In this document: positions 45,992-56,756 of the stretch, piece by piece
Position numbering within the stretch: position 1 is the stretch's first letter
How the letters are laid out: the number at the start of each line of letters is the position of its first letter
Assembly: GCA_963555705.1 (NCBI GenBank)
Contig: OY743190.1
Span: forward strand, 11,817,501 to 11,881,500
Direction: 5' to 3'
DNA: 64,000 bases
DNA from: Ligustrum vulgare
Taxonomy: Eukaryota > Streptophyta > Magnoliopsida > Lamiales > Oleaceae
Made by a program: the position numbers and the translations under genes
Notes under the pieces: generated by a model
Told to the model about the DNA's origin: nothing
Seen by the model: the letters and a program-made list of their open reading frames with translations, nothing else
Database searches by the model: none

Positions 45992-46591
45992 TTATATCAT
46001 TGTTGAACTGCCAGAAGCCTCATTTTGTAAAACAGACTGGCAAACAGGATCTTTTGCTATTATATTTTGGAGATTATAACGATTTTTGTCCTCGTTAAAC
46101 TGAGCGTATAAGGAGAGAAGTTCACGTTGCACATAACCACTTGGGTGCGTCTCAAGAGTCAGTCGAATATCATCCAAAGACTCCTTACTCAGTCCACCCT
46201 TTATGAATTTGATTTTATCATCCCGATTAGTAGAAGAATATCCTACTGTTTTGCAACGAGTATCACAGTTCCAACGAGCACATTTGTAGCAACCATTCAG
46301 CCTTTTTGCTCTTCGTTTCTTTGCGAAGGTGCTTTTGCCTAAACCAGGCATGTGCTTTGGAAATGTCATAGGTAATTCACCAGATAGTCGAACCTTTGCT
46401 TCGATCAACCAGCGAACATCTTCTGAAACACCATGAGCCATCAGCAACCTCAATCTTTCGAGTCTTATTCGATAAATTTTCCTCAGATCATTCATTGGAA
46501 GACTGGAATAATACTTGCGAATGTTTGTAAGAATGATATCCATGTTTTTGATGGATCTAACCTCTTCCCAGCATGAACTATTTAAAAGCAT
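45992..46591 (-). CDS. Unrecognised 199-residue basic Cys-cluster protein in the Ty3 element
   Basis: Intact - strand frame, ATG 46591 (an internal Met17 is an alternative start). The first 80 residues are helical and charged (LRKIYRIRLERLRLL). Residues 84-113 have a KST-F-A-KKRRAKR basic run (91-97) directly followed by Cys101-x2-Cys104-x4-Cys109-x3-Cys113, which looks like a zinc-binding nucleic-acid-binding module. The layout, a basic AKKRRAK stretch followed by a Cys cluster, recalls the small Cys-rich proteins of carlaviruses and relatives, but the Cys spacing differs and flanking parts do not match what I know. It lies 296 bp upstream of the LOG-like frame on the same strand, so the two may have been captured as a pair. 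Function unknown. Confidence 0.6.
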   Translation of the reverse strand: MLLNSSCWEEVRSIKNMDIILTNIRKYYSSLPMNDLRKIYRIRLERLRLLMAHGVSEDVRWLIEAKVRLSGELPMTFPKHMPGLGKSTFAKKRRAKRLNGCYKCARWNCDTRCKTVGYSSTNRDDKIKFIKGGLSKESLDDIRLTLETHPSGYVQRELLSLYAQFNEDKNRYNLQNIIAKDPVCQSVLQNEASGSSTMI

Positions 46592-47289
46592 TAAGGATCG
46601 GAGGGAATCCGCGTGATATTGATTCCAGCAAGAAAGCGCGGAATAGAATAATGGAAAAGAGGGAACAAGAGTTTATACGCCGTTTACTTTCTTGATAAAA
46701 GGAAGATTTGATGATGACGGGATTTGAGATATGGAATATTTTCTTGGATTTTGGGTACTGATATTTTGATATAATAATCAAGGTATAGAAATAATACGGG
46801 GATACGTGAAAGTGAAATAAGGACTGTATTGAATCAGGATTAATAAGTTTGTGCAAGTGAAAGGAATACCTTACGGGAAATGTTATGATATTTGAGTTAA
46901 GAATTTTAATTATTTGGGAGATATTTGTTTATTGAATTTTGCAGAAATTTTGGGTTACAAATATTGGAAAGATAAACTGATGATTATGTTGATATGTGAA
47001 TAACATGTTTGGGTATATTACATAGAGAATATTCAGGTAATCGTTTTAATTATTTTGGGATATTTGGTGATAAGAAGAAATGACAAATTATTATGGTATG
47101 ATATGTTAGTAAAGATTTATTGAAATTTTAGAGATATTAATACGAATATTTGAGGTCACATGATACGATGATAAATGACAAGTTACATGAATACTACAAG
47201 ATATGATGAAATATCACATACGATTGGGAATTTTCATTTTGATTCAGAAGAATTTATGAGTAGACATATGTCTATTATTGATAGAAAAG
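46592..47289. other. Ty3 interior, right part
   Basis: AT-rich, no credible frame. It would contain the upstream flank of the antisense cassette and decayed pol, but no pol motif could be read. Confidence 0.4.
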
Positions 47290-47470
47290 TCCATGTCTTA
47301 AGAAAACAAATTGATGCATTTAGTCAAAGTCCAGTGGGTTAAATATGGTTGGGTTAAATATGGTAGCGATGATGCTACATAAGAAGAAGAAGAAGAGATT
47401 CTGATTAAGTGTTCAGAAATCATAAGATCAAGTAAGATTAATTTCGAGGACGAAATTATTTTAAGGGGGT
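47290..47470 (+). pseudogene. Remnant of Ty3 pol 3' end (chromodomain-like)
   Basis: On the + strand the frame reads VQWVKYG-WVKYGSDDAT-stop-EEEEEIL and ends NFEDEII just before the polypurine tract. This resembles the chromodomain tail (VxWxGxxxEEATWE) of chromoviruses. A perfect 15-bp tandem duplication (TGGGTTAAATATGGT at 47335 and 47350) and a TAA where Trp is expected show decay. Confidence 0.55.
47463..47470 (+). promoter_or_regulatory. Polypurine tract of the Ty3 element
   Basis: AAGGGGGT followed by AAGTT directly before the LTR start TGTAGCGACC. Confidence 0.8.
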
Positions 47471-47475
47471 AAGTT

Positions 47476-48265
47476 TGTAGCGACCAAGAATTTTTACGCG
47501 ATTAATAATTATTTTAATAGAAAATCGTGTCGCTACTATTTCACCCATTTTTATTAAGTTAACGCCACGACGTATTCGTATAGCCAAGTCAAGAAATAAT
47601 CGAGATCGTTCGATTTTAAATTAAATTCCGAATTTCTAAAAATATCTCCATTCTCTTGATTTAAAGTATATTAAGTCTAAGTACTTAATTCAATGTTATC
47701 CCAATATTTATTTGTACAAAAATTACTTTTATTATTTAAATTAAGAAAATATATGCAAGCATGAGAGGTTCCATTATATATAATAATTATGAGAATCTTA
47801 ATTTAATAAATATGGAAAAGTATATAAATGGTTGATAGATTCCATTATATGTAATCATGAAGAGCATAATATTTGTATAAATATGGAAAAGTATATGAAT
47901 GAATTATATACTCCATTATATATAATCATGAAGAGCATAATATTTGTATAAATATGGAAAAGTATATGAATGATTGATAAGACTCCATTATATGTAATCA
48001 TGAAGAGCATAATATTTGTATAAATATGGAAAAGTATATGAATGAATTATATACTCCATTATATATAATCATGAAGAGCATAATATTTGTATAAATATGG
48101 AAAAGTATATGAATGATTGATAAGACTCCATTATATGTAATCATGAAGAGCATAATATTTGTATAAATATGGAAAAGTATATGAATGATTTATATACTCC
48201 ATTATATATAATCACGAAGAGCATATTATTTGTATAAATATGGAAAAGTATATGAATGGTGCTTT
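47476..48265 (+). repeat. 3' LTR of the Ty3 element, truncated
   Basis: Nearly identical to 40601-41390 and stops at ATGAATGGTGCTTTA, where C-rich minisatellite sequence begins. The remaining 1.37 kb of LTR, including the CA end, is missing, so no target duplication can be tested. Confidence 0.9.
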
Positions 48266-48620
48266 ACACCAACCACCTCATCTCAACCCACCCTACCCCA
48301 CACACCCAAAAAATAATTTTATTCTTTTAATTTTTTCAATCCCCAACCGGACCTCGACCCCACCCTACCCACCCACACCACTCCAAAAAATAATTTTTTT
48401 CTTCTACTTTTCCCCTCCCCTCCCTGACCCACCCCACCATACCCTACCCCCCACCAGAAAAAATGATTTTTTTTCTTCTACTTTTCCAATTCCGACCACA
48501 ACCCCACCCCACCAATCCACCCACCCCGACCCTACCTCACCACAAAAAATGATTTCTTCTACTTTTTCTAGCCCCACCCGACCTCTACCCCACCACCCCC
48601 ACCCCCACCCCCAAAATCAC
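48266..48620. repeat. C-rich minisatellite, left arm of the mirror block
   Basis: Units of about 75-80 bp: CCCCACCCTACCCCACC-type runs, then AAAAAATGATTTTTTCTTCTACTTTTCC. The reverse complement of this unit makes up 50086-50800. Translations are proline-rich in every frame and are not proteins. Confidence 0.85.
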
Positions 48621-49515
48621 AGTCAGTCAAGTAAGTTGACACGAGATCGCAGTTAAGTCACATAAGGTCACACAGAGTCACAATTACAAATTTAGTTGTA
48701 AAACTCCAACCCTCCAAAGTCACAGTTGGTCACACAAGGTCAAAGTTCGGTCACACAAGGTCACAGTTTGGTCAAACGAGGTCACAGTTAGGTCACAGGA
48801 GGTCACAATTAGGTCATTGTTAGATCACACGAGGTCACAGGTCAATCACATAAAGTCACGCTTCATTCTTACAAAGTCACAGTTCGGTCACACATAGTTA
48901 TATTTGACATAATTGTAGGTCACATCACGTCCTCGTCTAATGGTCACACCGTCAACGTTGGTCACAATCTATATAATTGGTCACAATAATTCATAATTGA
49001 TTACATATTATTTGTTTATTGGTCATAGTTACCTAATAATTGGTCATAGTCATCAATAATTGATCACAATTTATTTATTGATTGATCAAAACTTACTTAT
49101 TTTCTTGATCACATTCACACTTATCATAAGTCGCACAAACTCACAATTAGTCAATATTTTGATCACATATACCTATAATTGATCAAAATTATCATATAAT
49201 TGGTACGTATTATTTATTTATTAGTCATAATTTACACGCTTCCTCAATCACAATTAGTTAACATTTTTGTTACATTTATCTAATATTTGGTCACATTCCG
49301 TATTCTTAGTTTTCTTGGTCACATCCCCCATTTCTCACAAGTCACAATTAGTAAATATTTTTGTCACGTTTAGCTAATAATTAGTCACATCCCGTACTTG
49401 ATCACACAAAGTCACGATTTGAACATACAAGGTCACAGTTCGATCACACAAAGTCTCATTTCGGTCATACAAGGTCACAGTTCAATCACATGATGTCATA
49501 GTTCGGTCACACGTG
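48621..49515. repeat. GGTCACA motif array, left inner arm
   Basis: Dozens of GGTCACA, separated by 6-20 bases (GGTCACACAAGGTCACAGTTCGGTC), decaying toward AT-rich spacing around 48980-49330. Confidence 0.85.
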
Positions 49516-50085
49516 TTACCAAACTATGACCTTGTGTAATTGAACCGTGTCTTCGTATGACCAACTGTGACTTTATGTGATCGAATTGTGATTTTGTGTG
49601 AACGAATTTTGCAACTAAACCAATTGTGATCTAACTGTGACCTCGTGTGACCAAACTATGATCTTGTGTGATCAAACTATGACCATGTGTGACCAACTGT
49701 GACTTTAGGAATGTGTGGGGGTAGGTGGGTGAGGTTTTCAACTAAATTTGTAATGTGACATTGTGTGACCAATTGTGACATTGTGTGACATGTTGTGACT
49801 TTGCATGTGGGGGTGGGGTGGGGTGATCGAATTATTAGGTAAGTGTAACCAAAATGTCGACTAAATGTGACTTTGTGTGACTTATGACGAGTAGGGAATG
49901 TGACCAATTATTAGGTAATTATGACAAAAAATATTAACTAATCATGAAAAAACGAGTAAGTTGTGACCAATAAATAAATAATATGTGACCAACTGTAAAT
50001 GATTGTGACCAATTATATTAAAGGTTGTGACCATCAATAACTTTTTGTGACCATTGGGTGATGAAAAGTATAAGAAAAAAAATCA
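49516..50085. repeat. TGTGACC motif array, right inner arm
   Basis: The same motif in the opposite orientation (TGTGACCAACTGTGAC). The switch of strand is abrupt at about 49515-49525: TAGTTCGGTCACACGT meets GTTACCAAACTATGACC, so this is the centre of a large palindrome. Confidence 0.85.
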
Positions 50086-51900
50086 TTTTTGGGTGAGGTC
50101 GGTTTGTTGGGTGGGTGGCGGGGTAGGGACGGGGTGTGAAAAATTAGAAGAAGAAAAATCATTTTTGGGTAGGGGTGGAGTTGGTGGGTGATGGGTATAG
50201 GGTCGTGAGGGGGTGTGGAAAAGAAAAAAAAATCATTTTTGCGTGGGGTGGGTAGTTGTGGGGTTGTTGGGTGACGGGCATTGGGTCGGGATGGGTGTGA
50301 AAAAGTAGGAAAAAAATCATTTTTGGGTGGGGTCAGTTGGTTAGGTGGGTGGCGGGGTAGGGTCGGGAGCAAGGTGGGTGAGGGTGTGAAAAATTGGAGA
50401 AAAAAATCATTTTTGGGGGGTGGGTAGGAATGGGATGGGTGGGTATGGTGGGGTGGGGTGGTGCAAGGGTAGGGTCTGGGTGGGGTGTGAAAAAAGTGGA
50501 AGAAAAATATCATTTTTTGGTAGGGTGGGGTCGATTGGTTGGGTGGGTAGCTGGTAGGGTCGGGGGTGGGGTGGGTGTGGAAAATTAGAAGAAAAATAAT
50601 TATTTTTTTTGGTGGGGTGGGTGGCGGGGTAGGGTGGGAAAACATGGAGAGATAAAAAAAACTCATTTTGTGGGTTGGGATGGGGTTGGTGGGGGTGTGA
50701 AAAAGTAGAAGCAAAAAAATCATTTTGGGTAGGGTGGGATCGGTAGGGTGGTGTCGGGCTGGGTGGTGGTAGGTGCAAAAGTAGAAGGAAAATAATCATT
50801 TTTGCGATGAGGTGGGGTAGGGTGGGTGGCGAGGCTGGCAGGGTGTGTTGTGGTCTGTGGCTGGGATAAGATCAATTTGTCACTTTGCGATGAGGTGGAG
50901 TAGGGTCGAGTGGAGTGAAGTTGGGTTGGGGTGGGATGGGGAAGTGTAGAAAAACATCGGGAGAATATAAAAATAAACTTATTTTTAGGGTGGGGTAGGA
51001 TATGGGTGGTGAGGTGGGGTCGGGAGATGCGGCTAGGGTGAGATCAATTTGTCACTTTTCGATGAGATTTTGTGAGGTGGGGTAGGGTAGGATAGGATCA
51101 AGTGGGGTTAGGTTGAGGTTTGTTGGTTGGGGAAGTGTAGTAAAATATGGAGAGAAAATAAAAATAAACTTATTTTTTGGGTGGGGTGGGATATTGGTGT
51201 TTAGGCGGGGTGGGTGGTGGGATCGGAGGATGTTGTTAGAGTGAAATCAATTTATCACTTTAAGATGGGGTGGCGTGGGTGGAATAGGGAATGATAGGAA
51301 AATATCGAAAGGAAAAAAATAAAAATTATTTTTGGTGTAGGGTGGGGTGGTGGTATGTGATTGGGATAAGATCAATTTGTCACTTTGCGATGAGGTAGGG
51401 TAGGTCTAGTGGAGTGGGGTTGGGGTGGGCTGGGGAAGTGTAGGAAAACATCGGGAGAAAATAAAAATAAACTTATTTTTGGGGTGGGATAGGATATGGG
51501 TGGTGAGATGGTGTGGGTGTGCAAGTGGGTGGGTGGGGTTTGGGGATGTGGCGAGGGTGAGATCAATTTGTCACTTTGCGGTGGGGTGGGGTCGAGTAGG
51601 GTTGTGGTGGGTTGGGGTGGGTTGGGGAATTGTAGGGAAACATCGAGAGAAAATAAAAATAAACTTATTTTTGGGATGGGCAGAATATGAGTGGGTGGGG
51701 TCGGGGGATGTGGATAGGGTGAGATCAATTTGTCACTTTACAATGAGGTGGGGTAAGGTCGAGTGGGGTTGGGGTGGGGGTGAGATGGGGAATGATAGGA
51801 AAACATCGAAAGGAAAAAAATAAAAATTATTTTTTGTGTGGGGTGGGTAGAGTGGGGTGGGTAGGTTGGGTGGTGGGCGGCATGGGCGGGGTGGGGATAT
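50086..51900. repeat. G-rich minisatellite, right arm of the mirror block
   Basis: To about 50800: units of about 80-90 bp, AAAAATCATTTTTGGGTGGGGTGGG...GTGTGAAAAAGTAGAAG. From 50870: longer units of about 125-200 bp marked by GATCAATTTGTCACTTT at about 50870, 51043, 51245, 51370, 51562 and 51724. Many stretches have four or more closely spaced G-runs on the + strand (for example around 50445-50475 and 51835-51895) and could form G-quadruplexes. Pro-rich antisense frames are repeat artefacts. Confidence 0.85.
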
Positions 51901-53010
51901 GTTGTGACGTCAAAATTTGAAATTTTGATTTAATATTATATTAGTTTTAATATAATATATAGTAGATAATTATGTTTATCTTATGTATATTATTATATTT
52001 TTTTTAATTATTAAATATCTAACTAAATGAATTAACACCTGAATATATATAAAAAAAAGATTTCCTTCACATGATTTTTGAATTGCATATTTGAAACACA
52101 AGGTTTTATGTAATTTTCTCATTTACAAATATCAAATTATAATTAAATTTTTTAAAACCAATTAATAAATTAGAATTAATTAAAATTAAATTATTTATTC
52201 AAACACATCTCAATTATACACAACTTTCAACCTTAATTATATCCTCCCCCTCTCTCTATAATCCACCATACACCAATACCAGCGGCTCCCCCATCCCATA
52301 GCACACTCTCTCCTACAAACAAAGCACTGGAGACTCCTTCACCCACAGCCACACCCCGTGCCTCCGGTCTCCGCCTCCACTTCCGTCGTCACCGGCGCCG
52401 TCCTCACTCCACTCCTTCAATGTAATCGACTCTTACCTCATTCAGCGACAACGCCCCTCCACCACACATGCTCGTCGGACTCAGCCAATGCTTTGAAAGT
52501 CTCATGAAAGGCCTTCAAGGTAACGATGACGCACCTCTAGAAGCGATGCCACTACTAGATCTAAGCAGCGCCCCCTCCGCACAGATCTAGCAGCGACCCT
52601 ACTATGTGTTGCTGCTTCGATATTTAAGTAGGGTTTTGCATCTAATTTGTGTTGATGCTCGATCTACTGGTGGTGATATCAACCTGAAGCAATGGCGACA
52701 GTGGCGATAGTGAGGGAGGGGTTCTTGTGAACTGAAAACGGTGGTTGGGACCGGAAATCTTGGTGGTTTTGTGACCTAACCGTGTAGCGATGCCGCTGTT
52801 TCTAGTGGTGGTTTTTGATAGCAATGGCGTCGCTGCTTTTCATGGTGACGAAGGTCAAGGAGGCAAAGATGGCGATAATATTCAGGTATACCATAGTGGT
52901 GGTGATGTGGTCGATGAATTTTGGAACTTGAATCTGGCAACGGCTTGAGTTTCTGTAGTGGTGGCAACTGCGTGAATATTCAGGGACACCGCGTTGTGGT
53001 CGTGAGATAG
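51901..53010. other. Unassigned stretch with a gene-like GC-rich part
   Basis: Begins TGACGTCAAAATTTGAAATTTTGA, palindromic and LTR-start-like. 52250-52960 is GC-richer and CT-rich with many ATG and GGTGGTGAT-type triplets, like a captured 5' exon, but no frame is long or family-like. A related GGTGGTGG stretch occurs at 54525-54680. Confidence 0.4.
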
Positions 53011-53460
53011 CGATGGAGACAGATCTCAGAATTGTGACCTAATATAGTTAAACGTGAATTAAAAAAAAAAAAACTAATCTATATAATTGTGACCTAATAA
53101 TCCTAAATCGATTAGTTTGACATTTTGTGATTGATAATTTATTACGCTGTGACTTTAAAAATTTGTGAGTGTGACCTAAACATTAGTTCGATGACTTACC
53201 TTAAAGAAAATCGTTCATGTGACCTTAAAAATTGTGATTGACCTATTGTGATAAAAAAAATTGGTGATTGTGACTTGCTATCCCTACTAATTGTGACCTA
53301 ACCTTGATTTTAGACTTGTGGCTTGAGTTTCGCAGTTTGTGACCTAAAAATAATTGTAATTTGTGACCTGAAATTTTACAATATTATGATCTTAATATTT
53401 TTAATTAATAAAACATTATTAATTAATTAAATTAATTTATCTTAATTACAACCTATTTTT
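53011..53460. repeat. Scattered TGTGACC motifs, second block
   Basis: AATTGTGACCTAATA-type units recur about every 30-60 bp, same orientation as the right arm of the mirror block. Confidence 0.7.
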
Positions 53461-53649
53461 TGTAATTATATGGGTTTCACTTCAATTTCGAAATTTGCAT
53501 TTTTAACTACTTTATTTATGTATTTTTTCCAATTAAAATTTCAAGGCCCAGCATTCCATAAAAATGAACACTCAGCACTACTTGGAGGGAGATTGGAAGC
53601 GGCGCTAACAATTTGGAGTAGAGGTAGCCACGCACAAGCAACACAATTG

Positions 53650-54525
53650 GTTGATGATTGACATTCCAAGAGTTTGAGTTTGAGTTTTATTTTATTTTTA
53701 TTTTTTTCTTTTAGTTTTTATTTTCCAAATGTTTATGGCTAGCTAAATTTATTATTCTAGTTCAATGATATTCGAAGATTTGATTCTTTAGGAATTATAA
53801 GATCTAATTAATTTCATTATTCTTTTACTTATTCTCTATTTATATCTTTTGTGTGTAATTAAGTTGTTATTTTGATTGATTAATACAAAGTGCACGTTGT
53901 TTTAATTGTCAATATGATACTTAGCTAATTATGAATCTAAATCCATAATTGTTTAGATTCTCTAATACAAGTTGCAAATAACATAATTGATTATAGATAG
54001 ATTTTCAATTTATGTTATGAAGATATATAACATAACTTAAATGAATCACACGTGTGAATTTGTTGGTTAGTATTGGTTGTCTCTATAGAGATTAATACTG
54101 ATGGTAAATTAAATCTTAAGATCGTATCTAGAGTTGTTTATTAATTAGGAAAATAATCGATAAGTGTCTCTTGATTATCGAGATAGTAAGTAGAGATAAG
54201 TTGTTGATCGTGTCAACAACCATAACCATTTAGAGAAGAGTGAATGATTATATTTGCATCCATGATCAATTCTATGAATCAATTCTAAGATTATATCTTG
54301 GGCTAGATATTTATTTGATTTGATATTTTCATTACTTTAATTTCATGCAATTGTTTATTTCTTTGATAATCGAAATTCAAATCCCCCTCTTTTTAATTTA
54401 TTGTTTTAATCTTTTCTAAAAATTAAATCTAACAAATTCCTGTGGATTCAACCTTACTCATCACTATCACAATTTATTTTTTTAGGGCAAGATATTATTA
54501 TTTGTTGGATTCGATATCCATCACT
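53650..54525 (+). repeat. LTR-like segment interrupting the TGTGACC array
   Basis: Sequence such as ACAAATTCCTGTGGATTCAACC near 54430 and a long AT-rich U3-like part resemble Ty3 (Athila/Tat-type) LTRs known to me. Ends near TGATTGACATT and CGATATCCATCA are a guess; no target duplication was found. Confidence 0.3.
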
Positions 54526-54689
54526 TTGTGGTGGTGGCTAATGGTGAGATGTGCAGCTGTGGTGGTGGCAAAATCTTTCTCTTTGTGTTTAGGTTGGAAG
54601 TGGAGGTGGTGGTAGCGGTGGTGGTGATGACGGCTATAACTATGGCGACGGTGTGTTGGTGGTGGTGGAGGCCATTGGGTAGTTTGTGA

Positions 54690-55310
54690 CCATTTAGGGG
54701 TAATTGTGACCAATTTAGTGTAGGGTGGTTTAGTTTTAGCTTGTTTGTGACCAATTATTGGTGATTATGATTGATTAATAGATAAATTGTGACCAATTAA
54801 CTTGAAATTTATAATCGAGATAAAGTTGTGACCTACAAAATTTGAGATTCGTAACCTATAAATAAGTCGTGACTCAAGAAATTTGTTAATTGTGACCGAA
54901 AAAAGTTGTGAGCACAAATTGTAAAAATCGTGACTCATAAAATCGAGATTTGTGACACAGAAAAAATTGTGACCTACAAAATTCGAATTTGTGATTTACA
55001 AATAAGTTGTCACTTACAAGATTTGTAAATTGTGACCCCAAAATAAGTAGTGACCTAAATTTTCAGAATTTGTGACCTAGAAAGATGTTGTAACCTATAA
55101 AATTTGTGACTCGTGACTGATAAGAGAGTCGTGACCAATTGATTTGATAATTTATGACTGAAAAATAAGTTGTTACCTATAAAATTTGTAATTTGTGACT
55201 GAGAAATAAATCATGACTAATTGTTTGATGATTTGTGACCTTAAAAATTTGTAACTTGTATTCTGTGACCATAAATTGTATAGTTGTGACCTTAATTATT
55301 TAGTTACCAA
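54690..55310. repeat. Scattered TGTGACC motifs, third block
   Basis: About 25 copies of TTGTGACC or close variants with spacers such as TACAAAATTTG, ending near 55300. The spacing is 20-40 bp and the orientation matches 49516-50085. Confidence 0.75.
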
Positions 55311-56756
55311 TTTAATTATATATTTTGAAGAAAAAAAAAACCTAATTTTTGAACTAAGAGAACAAGTTTCTTAAGTATGGAATCTTCTCTTTAAAATTTC
55401 TTGTTTATGTATTTTGCCCCCTTTCTAATCTTATCTTTATTGTTTTATTTATTTATTTATTTAAAAGCTTAGCTAGGGGTTATTTTATCATTTTATTCTA
55501 TTAGTCCATGTTTGGTATCAATTAAAACTTAAATTAAAGTCAATAATCAATCTTAATAATATATTTTTTGGGACTCACAAATTTTTAACCATATATTTCA
55601 TCAATTTTATCAAAATTTACTAAATAGTTAATTTTAATCTTCACCAAACAGAAATTTGGAGTTGGTAAGGTTTTAGTACTTATTAGAGAACAAGACAAGA
55701 CTACAAGAGGTGGGACTTCTTTATTTGTTGGTTGTATTTTGTCTGTTGATTAAATCAATTATTCAATATTCTTGCACGAATCAATAAATAATTGATTTTA
55801 AAATTTACGATATTATTTGGAAATTAACATATTTTTATAATTAATCTTATATACAAAACTTAGTTTAGACAAAATAAAATTTGAATTCAGTTCGAATAAA
55901 AAATATACAATACTCGTTGTTTACCCTACTCCGTTTAAGAGTTGTTTTCGCTCTATACATATAAAATGGCAAGCTCAATTTAAATGCCTAAATGCCACTC
56001 TTTCAATATATGAATTAAACATTTAATACAATATGTTATTATATATTTTTAATTAAATTTAAAAATAAGAAAACGAATTAAAACTCTAATACACAATAAA
56101 ATGTCCATATTCCAGAATTATGGTGTTCATCTATGAAAATGATGGCCGCTAATAACATTATGATTATGAGTAAACAATACATTTTTTTGTTAAATACATT
56201 ACCTTATAATTATAATGAACGTCCTTAAGTTCCGTTTATTTTTACATTCACGTCCCCAACTTTTTGTAATAATTAAAATTTCAAGGTTAGATTATGGTAC
56301 ATTCTCGTGCTTGATGACGGTTCAAAAATTCTTTAGTTTGCCCTTCATATTTTTAAATAAACAACAAATTCATAAATTCGACAAAATATTTTCCTCGCGT
56401 TAACATAAACAAAACCTCTATAAAAGACAAGATTTGTTCATTAATTGAATTTTAAAGATAAAAAATGTGAAGAAAAGAAAGTGGGAATATAGTGCAAAAG
56501 ATGAGCAAAAAAACTTAAGGATCTTCCTACAATTCAAATGTAGCGCAATTAAAAAAAAAATGTGGTTTAAATATAATTCTAGAAAATTATTTTGCCCAAA
56601 AAGGCACTAAACGAATAATATTTTATATATATTTAAATTTCAAAACTCCAGAAGAAAAAAAAATGTTATTCATTCAATAAATCTATACAATATCTTACAA
56701 AATCGTAGTCGAAATAAAGAAATTAATATAATCATGGGAATCTTCAAAAGATGGCA
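55311..56756. other. AT-rich intergenic region
   Basis: No gene recognised. GTTTGGTATCAATTAAAAC and a reversed ACCAAACAG at about 55508-55651 hint at one more MITE (unconfirmed). Confidence 0.45.

Larger units (their letters stand above)
40601..48265 (+). mobile_element. Non-autonomous Ty3 (chromovirus-type) element with antisense cargo
   Basis: Full 5' LTR (40601-42764), primer site TGGTATCAGAGC, about 4.7-kb interior, polypurine tract and a 3' LTR truncated after about 790 bp. LTR ends TGTAGCGACC and GGGTCGTCACA are typical of Tekay-like chromoviruses. Almost no gag-pol remains; a chromodomain-like tail survives at about 47290-47475. The interior carries two reading frames on the opposite strand (45042-46591). 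The two LTRs differ at only about 4 of some 790 shared bases, so the insertion is very recent. Mobility must have depended on another element's proteins. Confidence 0.88.

Noticed and set aside
48621..50085. Regularly spaced GGTCACA/TGTGACC units resembling a CRISPR array
   Set aside because: Spacers are short, unequal and mutually similar, no cas genes exist, and the DNA is plant nuclear. This is a minisatellite.
48240..51728. Long proline/histidine-rich open frames (48240-48656 +, 50034-50799 -, 51372-51728 -) and glycine/tryptophan-rich mirror frames
   Set aside because: They are translations of the C-rich or G-rich minisatellite, open in several frames at once, and show repeat period rather than protein features.
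52642..52967. Two overlapping - strand frames rich in His, Arg and Leu
   Set aside because: Overlap in different phases, no homology signal; sequence is triplet-biased (GGTGGTGAT) non-coding DNA.
54498..54754. His/Thr-rich - strand frames
   Set aside because: Result from a GGTGGTGG repeat read backwards.
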